Positions 51,011 through 64,000 of a DNA stretch of 64,000 nucleotides are shown here, piece by piece. The stretch's first letter is position 1, and every line of letters starts with the position of its first letter. Both the position numbers and the translations under genes were made by a program. The DNA is from Crambe crambe. Lineage: Eukaryota; Porifera; Demospongiae; Poecilosclerida; Crambeidae. The stretch is from positions 7,084,075 to 7,148,074 of the forward strand of contig OZ004587.1 of assembly GCA_963924555.1 (NCBI GenBank). Direction: 5' to 3'. A model generated the notes under the pieces. It was given only the letters and a program-made list of their open reading frames with translations. It made no database searches and was not told where the DNA came from.

Positions 51011-51603
51011 ACACAGTGGAGTGACCTTTAAGATAGAGATGGGGCAGACCCATACAGTACACCTTGGGTTAGTTAACTATAATAAAGGAATTTCAGCTGA
51101 AACACACCCTCAGATCAGAGATCTACGCAAGATCAGAAAAGCCCCCGGTACTATAACAGGTGATGCCGACATACATCCTTGAATGAATCAAGTCATGTGA
51201 TCAAAGCTGCTAACAATGATTCTAGTGAACATACTTTTGCATAATTACACACACACACACACAAAGGGTTTCTAACTGTCACATTCTCTGGATTCTTCGC
51301 TGAATGATCCTGTCTTTTTCCAGTTGTCGTGGAACACGATGAGAGTAAAAAAGAGGTGGAAGGTGAAGGAACACACTTAAGTCACTATACAAAGTGCCAC
51401 ATTTCTGATCATATCACATTCTAGCAGCGAACAAATAATCTGTTCAGCAAATTCCAGCATCTGTTGTTTTTTTAAAAGGAGTCTGGTGACTTGCTTGCAG
51501 TTTCTTGGTCTCTAGTCACTCTTTTCACGTGATCAATGATTAATCATGACCTATGTACATACGTGTTAATACTTTGACCAAAGAATGGGGGAAATTTGTC
51601 CCC

Positions 51604-51670
<67 letters not shown>

Positions 51671-53405
51671 CCTCCCACCTCCCTGTGAAGACCATCAAAA
51701 TTGTATCCCTTTGACCTCAAATCCATAGTATTTAGTTGCACGTTCACTGGATATTGTCAAATGGATGTCTCTTGATAATAGGAACTCTTACAGTATTACA
51801 ACTTCAAGTGTAGACTGAAGATGCGATAGAAATCCTCCAACAATTAATCATTAGCTCTTAGTCTAGTATCAGGTGCAAGTGACTTTTTAGTGAACATGCT
51901 AGTCTTAAAGATTATGCTGAAGGTGTTCTGTCTTCAAGTCAGGAGTTGCTAATCTATAGAAGAGCTTTATATACTATTCCAATGGGCCATCTGTGCCATC
52001 TCCTACTTGAGAGAACTATTGTACACTCAGATATAACAGTATCATATTCTAATCACTGCATGCATCCTTTTACCATGCCAACAGTGGCCATTTTGTTGCA
52101 CAATCTCCATAGTACCAATTGTGAATGTCAATTGACATGGTGAAAGGATGTATTGCAATCATTCTATGTAGTAACTATGATGATGACGTACTAACACTTA
52201 CTACCATTATTTAGTTGTAAAATAAACTTTTCTTATGATTAAGCCTGGACCCTCTACGATCAGTTATTGCACACACTCTGCATAAACACACCATTCATGG
52301 AAGTCACATGGCTTGGAGAGGAAACAGCAGAGAGAGAGGCCATTGTCAACATTGTGTGTCTATTGTTTGCCATCTGTTGTATTCAAAAAAAGGCTCCCTT
52401 TTCCCTTATTTCCCTGGAGAGTCCTTTCATATTTATTCTGAAAACAAGTGCCCCTTAACAAAGTATCCATTTTAGGACATTCCTTCATACTTAAAGCTCT
52501 CCATTACTAGTAGCCTTGGGACTGAAATTTGATGCGGAGATAGTCCAACTATTATAGAACACATATCAAAAAAGTTTGGAACAATTTCATCTCAGCATGT
52601 CAGAGAAATGGCTGATTGATTTTTTGAATATGGATCGAATTCAATTTCTCTCTAATATTTATTCAGGACACAATACAAAAAAAACCCCTCCCTATTAGAG
52701 ACCACCATACTGCTAATCCTCTGAAGAGTGAAAATCTCTCTCTAAAAAAAAAAAAAGCTGTCCACTACTGTATGTGACCTTCAGACCTGCAAGCTCTCTC
52801 GGCGTGCAAGTAGTGGCATAAAGATCCACACCTCTCTCTGCGCGCGTGTGTAGCCATCACATACTGACTGTATGTCAATACCAAGTGATTTCAAGTCTCT
52901 TGCTCTCAAAACAGATCATGTTATCACAGTACAATGCAATAAACAATGCCGGATGCCTTATATGCACAAGGTTTGTTTAGGTTTCTTACTCTCAGAAATC
53001 TTTGTGATAATCACTGGCAGGACTAATTACATAATATATATACTGATCTCGTATTCGAATTTTCAAGCTTACTAGGTAAGTGCTGACTTGGCAGCTTGAG
53101 CAGAGGTGAAAGCATCGCTTATAAGAGTAGAAGATGAAACCATACAAATGAACAGAATTCCTGGGAATAAAGTCTATTAAGATCCCTTGATCACTCACTA
53201 TGATATTTGCAGAGCAAAACATTTCTGAAGGAAATGGAGAGAAATCCATGAATTCCTGGTCATCTTCACTGTCCTTTCCTTATGATATCTGCTCTAATTT
53301 ACGAATTTTAATATTTATAAATACCACCAGAGCACCAACTGGTTTGTTAAGAATTGAGAGCAGTTAAATGATCATGAGGAGACTACCTCTACATACTCCA
53401 CCCTG
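51011..53405. other. No gene recognised between inverted arrays
   Basis: It contains a (CT)n microsatellite at ~51608-51667 and a poly-A tract near 52745. Short reading frames here (for example 52992-53249, minus) lack recognisable features or plausible splice context. Confidence 0.5.
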
Positions 53406-54310
53406 TCCCATCAGTGCCTATTCCAGCTACAGTGAAACCTGATCACTTTGTAATGAGAATTAAGGCCACTCCACCATGTCCCAACAGCACCAATTCCAGC
53501 TACAGTGAAACCTGTCTAATCAGACCACCCTGTAATGAGACCACCTCTCTATTAAGGCCACTCTCCACCATGTCCCAACAGCACCTATTCCAGCTACAGT
53601 GAAACCTGTCTAATCAAACCAACCTCCACCTCTCTATTAAGGCCACTCCACCATGCCCCAATGGCACCTATTATTCCAGCTACAGTGAAACGTGTTGAAT
53701 CAGACTATCCTGTAATGACCATGTCCCAACAGCACCTATTCCAGCTACAGTGAAACTTGTCTAATCCAACCACCCTCTCTATTAAGGCCCACTCCACCAT
53801 GTCCCCCAACCAGCACCTATTGGATGTGGGCTCAGTACTAAGTGGCAAGTTTCTTCTGTTTACCTATAGTAGGTAGGAACAAGGAGTACTCAGTCTGACA
53901 TGTACCTACTGGACATTCTATCCGGACAATTGGTTCTGTTCCTATTCACTGCCTTGGGTAAATAAGACCACCTTGTAACGAGACCACCTCTCTATTAAGA
54001 ACACTCCACCATGTCCCCAACAGCACCTATTCCAGCTACAGTGAAACCTGTCTAATCAGACCACCCTGTAATGAGACCACCTCTTTATTAAAAACACTCC
54101 ACCATGTCCCCAACAGCACCTATTCCAGCTACAGTGAAACCAGTCTAATCAGACCACCCTGTAATGAGACCACCTCTCTATTAAGAACACTCCACCATGT
54201 CCCCAACAGCACCTATTCCAGCTGCAGTGAAACCAGACCACCCTGTAATGAGACCACCTCTCTATTAAGAACACTCCACCATCTCCCCCAACCAGCACCT
54301 ATTGGATATG
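53406..54310. repeat. ~93-bp tandem repeat array (inverted)
   Basis: The reverse complement of the 50330-51010 unit (AGCTACAGTGAAACCTGTCT), about eight units, with an unrelated ~150-bp insertion near 53820-53970. Confidence 0.92.
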
Positions 54311-54836
54311 GTCTCAGTAGGTTTCTTCTGTTTACCTAAAGCACATAGGAACAGCTACTGGACATTCTGTAACATTGTTCAGTGCCTTGGATAAATGCAT
54401 GGAAGAGCACTCAAGCAATCAACCACAATCAAGCGCTGATATACCTGATATCATTCTAATGTTTATTAGTTATGTTATACCCACTACTACACTGCCCGCC
54501 CCGCCATGCCATGCCGTGTGTACTCAATCCTGCCAAACATTCCAAATGGCTGTCCAGACAGCAACATTAATTACTTCTTCAGGGCGGTTGTCCATAAGGA
54601 ATGAGTAATTAACGATTGAACAAAATAAACCTTCCAATAATCAGTGCAACCTTACCCTGGGGATCACGGACCTTTAACCTGATCCTTTCCACCCTTTCCC
54701 ATACTCCTAATTCATGCAGTTATGCAAACCACGTATCCATCCACCCTATTAATTAATACCCCATCCCTATGCTTCCAACAACCAGGAGAGTATTCCCAAG
54801 GGAAGGACTCTGGTCTGAGAGGAGCCCAGCCATCAG
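54311..54836. other. Unassigned sequence
   Basis: No gene recognised. The first ~70 bases are a degraded continuation of the repeat array. Confidence 0.5.
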
Positions 54837-55080
54837 ATAACGAGGCATAGTGGTGAGATATTAAGCACAGGGAGAAGAACTGAGGCATAGTGGTAAAGAT
54901 ATTAGGCATGGGTGGGAGGAAGAACTGAGGCAGACATTAGGCATGGGTGAGGGGAAGAACTGAGGCATAGTGGTAAAGACATTAGGCATGGTGGGTGGGA
55001 GGAAGAACTGAGGCAGACACTTAAGCATGGGCGAGGGGAGGAACTGAAGCCATAGCTGGTAGGCATAGGGTGAAGGCATA
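54837..55080. repeat. ~55-bp minisatellite
   Basis: Four to five imperfect units built on GAGGCATAGTGGTAAAGA and GAAGAACTGAGGCAGAC. Reading frames across it are repetitive and I do not call them. Confidence 0.8.
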
Positions 55081-57320
55081 GTGGGCCCACTACGCCTTAT
55101 TGAAGATTGCCTGGGGGGAAGAACCCTGCGATTAAAAACCGCTATTAGGGAATCATGTCGGGACAATGCCATGTAAGGGCTCCGTACTTAGGTGTCATTA
55201 AATGTTTGTCTTTGTTTTCGTTGGTTTTTTTTCCCTCCCCCGATTCACTATTCTTCCCTGTAACAAAACTCACTTTCTGCTGTACGTCTCATAACAATCA
55301 TTAGTTACACATGTGTGCCTCTCTCAACAACCTTATATAAACAAAGACCTCCTTGACTTCGTGTTCAGCAGGAGGATAGCAGCCTTCATTAAGTATTGAG
55401 GACACCTCTCCACTCTAGCTTCAGCCTTTTATTGAGAACCAACCATTAGAAAGGTGTGTCCACCATAGCTTCGTGCTAAGTCGTTATTAGTAAGCACTGA
55501 GGACACACCAGACCAACCATCTTTAAGTACCTTACTCCACCCTGATCATCATAGAGTCAGCCTAGCAACAGTTAGGTACTGTAAGTAATATAAAGAAATG
55601 CTCACCACAGAGGCAGTCTCAACAGTATTATGTCCACCACAGCTTCAGCCTTTAGAGTTAGGTATATCTCCACCATACCTTTAGCCATAATACAAAGAAT
55701 ACGGCTTCAACCTACCAAGAGTTAGGTATACCTCCACCATAGCACAGCTAATAAGCCTTTTTACCCTATGCATACAAAGATATGGCTTCAGCCTTTGTAC
55801 TTACTAAGCAACCATGTACCAAAGGGTGTCCATAGTAACTTTGACCTTTGTACTGAGGTCATGCAAATATAATCAGGGTATACACTACTAATTGAGAACA
55901 TTATACTTACACAAGGCATGTGCACAATTAAGGACGCAATACGACCTCCCTATTAAACCATATTGCTGTATAATATAAATTGAACCGCTCTTAAGCTAGT
56001 CCCAAAGCGTCCAATATAATCAGATATTTCACTTTCTCACATTAACATTACTACAGTTGCATTATAAACTAATTTCAGTGTACATCATTATGTATCGACA
56101 ACCTCCGTACTGAGGGGGGGAGATACCCATCTCTCGAAGGACCACAATCTGGTCCCAAAGCATCCACAGTGTAAAAGGATACCAGGATAATTCTCAAACA
56201 GTGCCCCACAAATGAAGATGCCACTACACTCTTTACACATGCTGTCACTTCACAAGTTGAAAAAAAACCTCTGTATCGAGGTCATCTCTCACACGGAGGG
56301 TTTTATATATATATATATATATATATAGTACCATCGTGATAAGTATGTTCAAAGGGAGATTGACAACATCCCTGTATCTTGTTCTAACTGCACTGACTGG
56401 AATGGAACAGTATCTGAATTGGAGGTATGTGACTGAGCTATCAATGCTTAATTGGTGGTATAAGTACAGGCAACCTGCGCATAACCACATGCATGCACGT
56501 GCCAAATATCCCGAAACACACACATATGTGACAATCCATTGGGATTGGGATGCTAGTGACAATCGTGGACTAGCCAAATATGTTGAGTAAGAGGTTACAT
56601 AATGGTAGTACTTAAAGTGCACAGGTACAGAACAATTATATGTACAGGAATGTTAATTTCAATATAAGAAAACACTTTCTCTTTTGAACTTTGGAGTTCC
56701 ACCTTGGTCTGCAGAGAATGCTTGACAGAATTACTAAACATTCACAGGAAATTCAGAAATTATGAAGAGTGGCCAGGTTTATTGTGTAACTATTATGGAC
56801 TCATGTCTAGCACTGCTAGCTACACAGAGAGAAATAGCTTTAGCTCAGTGCCAAAATTTGAGGGCCTATCTCCAACATAGTCGGTATTTCTTATGTAAAT
56901 GCACCTACTCACAAACTTTTTTCAAAATCAGTCGTTTTTTTTTAGGCTTAGGTAACTCTCAGAGATGATTATACACAGACACCAAGTAAACATTACAGAG
57001 AGGTAGGTGGCTACAGTCCATAGCCATAGGCCATTCATAGCCAGCAGGTAATGATTAATGAGGACTATGATAAGGATTTTGAAACGCTTACCTCGTCAGA
57101 AATAAAGAGTAGAAATGGCTTCGTAAGGACTAGTAGAAAGTTCCCACTTGTTCACTCGAAAAAGAACACAACGTGTCGACTTCTTGGTTTATTTCCTTTG
57201 CGCAATTGAATTGATTGCCAAATAATCATATTCACGAGTTCCACCCATGGCTAAAACAGTGCCGTACACTAATTCGTAATCTCTCGGGCCGCGGGACCAT
57301 TTCGAACGATTTGATAGGTC
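55081..57320. other. Unassigned intergenic region
   Basis: Bases 55370-55870 have loosely repeated CACCATAGCTTCAGCCTTT-like phrases. A (TA)n run lies at ~56308-56327. Overlapping short frames at 56245-56622 (minus) and 56336-56590 (plus) have no recognisable domains. No gene is supported. Confidence 0.5.
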
Positions 57321-57398
57321 AGTTTGAAATTCAAATCATAAAACCGCGCAAAATATTGCATTCTGAATTGAAGCACACAAGAGACTTTCTGCTCACTT
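57321..57398 (+). promoter_or_regulatory. Candidate cell-cycle promoter element of KIF23
   Basis: TTTGAAATTCAAA at 57323-57335 contains the CHR core TTTGAA in both directions, ~75 bp upstream of the ATG, with a GCGC-rich stretch at 57344-57350. CHR elements drive late cell-cycle genes including vertebrate KIF23. The match is short, so this is tentative. Confidence 0.35.
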
Positions 57399-61691
<4,293 letters not shown>

Positions 61692-62345
61692 GTGACCTTT
61701 GTGTGTCTGTATGTGCATGTTCAGTACCATTTTATTACTAGCCAGTTCTTGAAATACGTATGGTAGTATTTAAGACATAACACTTTTAATAGAAATTTGA
61801 CTGGACAATGAAAAAATTGATGGCAAAAATTGACCGTGGAAATTGGTCAACAACCAATGGTGGACAATGATAGTTTTGTGCTTGAGTCCATGCTTAACAA
61901 CAGAAGAATGATTTCCCTCTACAGATGTGTGCAATCACCAATGCAACCAGTAGTGGACAATTCTAATTTTATTTTTGTGCTTGCGAGTGCTTTGATGACA
62001 GAAGAATGAAAATTAAACGTCTCTAGAGCTTTTCATACCGGGTACAATCACCAAATGCACACGTCATCATATGGAATTCAGCCAGTGGTCATGACTCATT
62101 GAAACTGTCTGCATTCCAAAATGACATGCATACTCCTGCTCTAAGTATTTTGTGGTAAACATTACAGCTGATAGCTGGTTAACTAGGAATTGTTCGTTTC
62201 CCAATGATGAAGCATGCATTAATATAAGGATACTACAACTATTAACTCTATCAACGATACAAAATGTTCTGCTAAATGACTTAAGGATCCAAGTTCTAGA
62301 TAGCTATCATTGTTCTGTGCTCACTCTTTATCATACAGTCAGTGT
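61692..62345. other. KIF23 3' intron or end, no exon recognised
   Basis: If the donor at 61692 is not used, translation would run 24 further residues and stop at ~61766, giving a truncated isoform. No homologous C-terminal exon is seen. Confidence 0.4.
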
Positions 62346-63257
62346 TCACTCTTGTTTGTTCAAATCACACCAAAGGTGAGGAGGACACTGAATCTTTGCA
62401 GCTTTATTTGAAGTTGTGCGATACACATCAAAGCCATCCTCAACCATGACAGAATTCTTATCTTCTTGTTCTTCACCATCCTGGGCTTCAGCCAACTCAG
62501 TATCTCTCTCTTCCTGGATTGCTTGTTGCAGATGTTGCTTTTTGATTTTTTTCATCTCATCAAGAATCATGGCTATGACTTTGCGATACCCAGGTCCCAT
62601 GGCGTTAACTTTACGATGATACCCTTGCTCGACCTCAACAGGATACCCTTGCTCAACCTCAACAGGGTACCCTTGCTCGACCTCAACAGGATACCCTTGC
62701 TCGACCTCAACAGGGTACCCTTGCTCGACCTCAACAGGGTACCCTTGCTTGGCCTCGACAGGATACCCTTGCTCGACCTCAACAGGGTACCCATACCCTT
62801 GCTCGACCTTAACAGAGTTTTCATCTCCCTCTTTTCTAGCTTTATTCAGACGTTGATACCCACGACGACCATAACCCTCAGCTGCAACAGAATTTTCATC
62901 TCCCTCTTTTCGAGCTTGGTTCAGACGTTGTTTTTGCATCTCATCCAGTTTCATGTCATTAATATAAACCTCGGCAGAAGTAGCATCTTTCTTTTTCTTT
63001 GCATCTTGATTTTGAATTTTATCCAGTTCCATGGCCAAATCCTTGAGAAACACTTCATTATTTCTCTGTTCCAGGGCAGTTTGAGCTTTGACCTTAGCAT
63101 AAATCTTATCTTTCAGTTCAGCATAGTTCTGACTTTTTGTTTCTTGTACCTCGACCTCAGTGACATCATTTTCCTCTCTCACTGGAAATGGTACAGCAAA
63201 TGCCTGATACACACTGCAAGTTACCATAAGAAAATACACTGCCAATTCTAGCCTCAT
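62346..63257 (-). CDS. Secreted repeat-rich protein (possible peptide precursor)
   Basis: A 303-residue single-exon frame begins MRLELAVYFLMVTCSVYQAFA, a clear signal peptide with likely cleavage after AFA. A Lys/Glu-rich region follows, then two copies of a unit ARKEGDENS...EGYG (around 114-155), seven 8-residue PVEVEQGY units (62619-62793), and a charged C-terminus ending with two Cys. Dibasic sites are present (GRRGY, KKKK, KK). I do not recognise the family. A related sequence runs off the right edge. It could be a processed peptide precursor, or a structural or matrix protein. Confidence 0.75.
   Translation of the reverse strand: MRLELAVYFLMVTCSVYQAFAVPFPVREENDVTEVEVQETKSQNYAELKDKIYAKVKAQTALEQRNNEVFLKDLAMELDKIQNQDAKKKKDATSAEVYINDMKLDEMQKQRLNQARKEGDENSVAAEGYGRRGYQRLNKARKEGDENSVKVEQGYGYPVEVEQGYPVEAKQGYPVEVEQGYPVEVEQGYPVEVEQGYPVEVEQGYPVEVEQGYHRKVNAMGPGYRKVIAMILDEMKKIKKQHLQQAIQEERDTELAEAQDGEEQEDKNSVMVEDGFDVYRTTSNKAAKIQCPPHLWCDLNKQE
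62619..62793 (-). repeat. 24-bp coding repeat, seven units
   Basis: Each unit encodes PVEVEQGY (one variant PVEAKQGY). Nucleotide identity between units is near complete, indicating recent expansion. Confidence 0.92.
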
Positions 63258-63870
63258 CTTGCACTAGTACTTGGACCACTGTGCATTTATCTTCTATTAT
63301 AGCTGCAGCCTTTTGTATGGTGTTATATTTCACTAGGTAGCATTCTAAGAGATCAAGAATGTGCATCCAAATCACTCTGTAGTCATTCTTTGATTACCAC
63401 ATTGGTCCATAGTGTGCTATACGATGCCAGTATAAACACCTGTGCATGCCAGGGTATGGGTAATTTATTTCCACGCAATTTTTCTGACACATGACTAAAG
63501 TCTATTTGCATTCACCTTGCCCCTTGATCATTCACTATAACTGCTGTAACTTTCTCAATTCTTAACCAAATTTCTGAAGTTGAAACCTCCTTAGCTCATG
63601 AGTAGTCAAAATTAGTTGTTGCGATGAAATATGATGTAGCTTAAGCAGCAGTAATGAAATTAAAAGTCTGTTCGCCCCTTGATCATTTAACTATAACCTC
63701 GATTCTTAACCGAGTTTCAAATTTCGAACACCAGCAGAGAGAGTGGATGATCAGCTCTCTGTTGATGCATTAAACTACTAGGTATCTAATCTACTACATT
63801 ATTCAGTGTTAATTAGTCCGCTCTTTCTTGCTCGAATCCTGTCCCAGCTTTCTCTCCATTCAGCCTGCAC
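63258..63870. other. Intergenic region between two related secreted-protein genes
   Basis: A TATA-like TTTATAC on the minus strand near 63430 may serve the 62346-63257 gene. Bases 63490-63590 and 63665-63730 are partly repeated. No coding sequence is recognised. Confidence 0.45.
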
Positions 63871-63874
63871 CTTA

Positions 63875-64000
63875 ACCGCCACCGCGTCCATATCTCTCAG
63901 CCTTGGCAGAATTCATATCTCTCTCTTTCTGGACTGTGCGATACCCATCGTAACCATATCCCTCAGCCTTGGCAGAATTCATATCTCTCTCCTCCTGGAT
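63875..64000 (-). CDS. C-terminal end of a paralogous repeat protein, runs off window
   Basis: Reading inward from the right edge, the minus strand gives two copies of a unit like KERDMNSAKAEGYGYDGYRT, then ERYGRGGG and a stop near 63876. The unit matches KEGDENS...EGYGRRGY in the neighbouring 62346-63257 protein, so the two genes are tandem paralogs. Only the last ~41 codons are in the window. Confidence 0.7.

Noticed and set aside
50330-54310. CRISPR-like array
   Set aside because: The repeats are ~93 bp and tandem without unique spacers, in a eukaryotic genome.
56245-56622. Overlapping frames on both strands near 56.3-56.6 kb
   Set aside because: No recognisable domain, one runs through a TA repeat, and there is no splice or promoter support.

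Overview
The window is animal DNA, most likely from a sponge (demosponge, Amphimedon-like). This is inferred from intron-rich genes with short GT-AG introns, a metazoan tyrosine kinase, RING/B-box/filamin/NHL (TRIM2/3/71-type) proteins, a KIF23-type kinesin, and dense simple repeats and MITE-like elements. No species was confirmed by a search.

Positions 1-43,000 hold a tandem segmental-duplication cluster, almost entirely on the minus strand. Six intact TRIM-NHL genes lie at 2007-4205, 11037-13217, 15212-17398, 21282-23477, 33100-35289 and 39768-41972. Between them are broken copies: one with its 3' half inverted (6815-8990), one truncated and nonsense-mutated (19013-21113), and several NHL stubs. 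Each TRIM promoter lies a few hundred bases from the 3' end of a copy of the C-terminal exons of a tyrosine kinase. TRIM gene and kinase tail therefore seem to have been duplicated together. Most kinase-tail copies are decayed (530-1300, 4735-5462, 14030-14297, 23968-28150, 29208-29990, 32612-32960, 38316-38850). One tail-only copy is still open (35771-37352).

Positions 42436-48934 hold the one long copy of that kinase. I assembled 16 exons by hand whose phases agree throughout, giving 941 residues. The order is PH domain, WWE domain, 29-nt micro-exon, second WWE domain, complete tyrosine kinase domain, and a charged and proline/serine-rich tail. WWE domains bind ADP-ribose in PARPs and E3 ligases, and I know of no tyrosine kinase that carries them. 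The 5' end of the gene was not found.

Positions 49000-57300 are mostly non-coding. They contain locally duplicated sequence, two arrays of a ~93-bp repeat in opposite orientation, and a ~55-bp minisatellite. Positions 57399-61691 carry the motor domain and first coiled coil of a KIF23/MKLP1 kinesin on the plus strand (12 exons, 605 codons). Its C-terminus is not visible in the window. Positions 62346-63257 encode a secreted, repeat-rich protein on the minus strand, and a related gene runs off the right edge.

Functional reading: the TRIM-NHL proteins look like ubiquitin ligases with a conserved catalytic end and a variable NHL end. The kinase would link phospholipid and possibly ADP-ribose recognition to tyrosine phosphorylation. 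Any link between the two families beyond co-duplication is inference.
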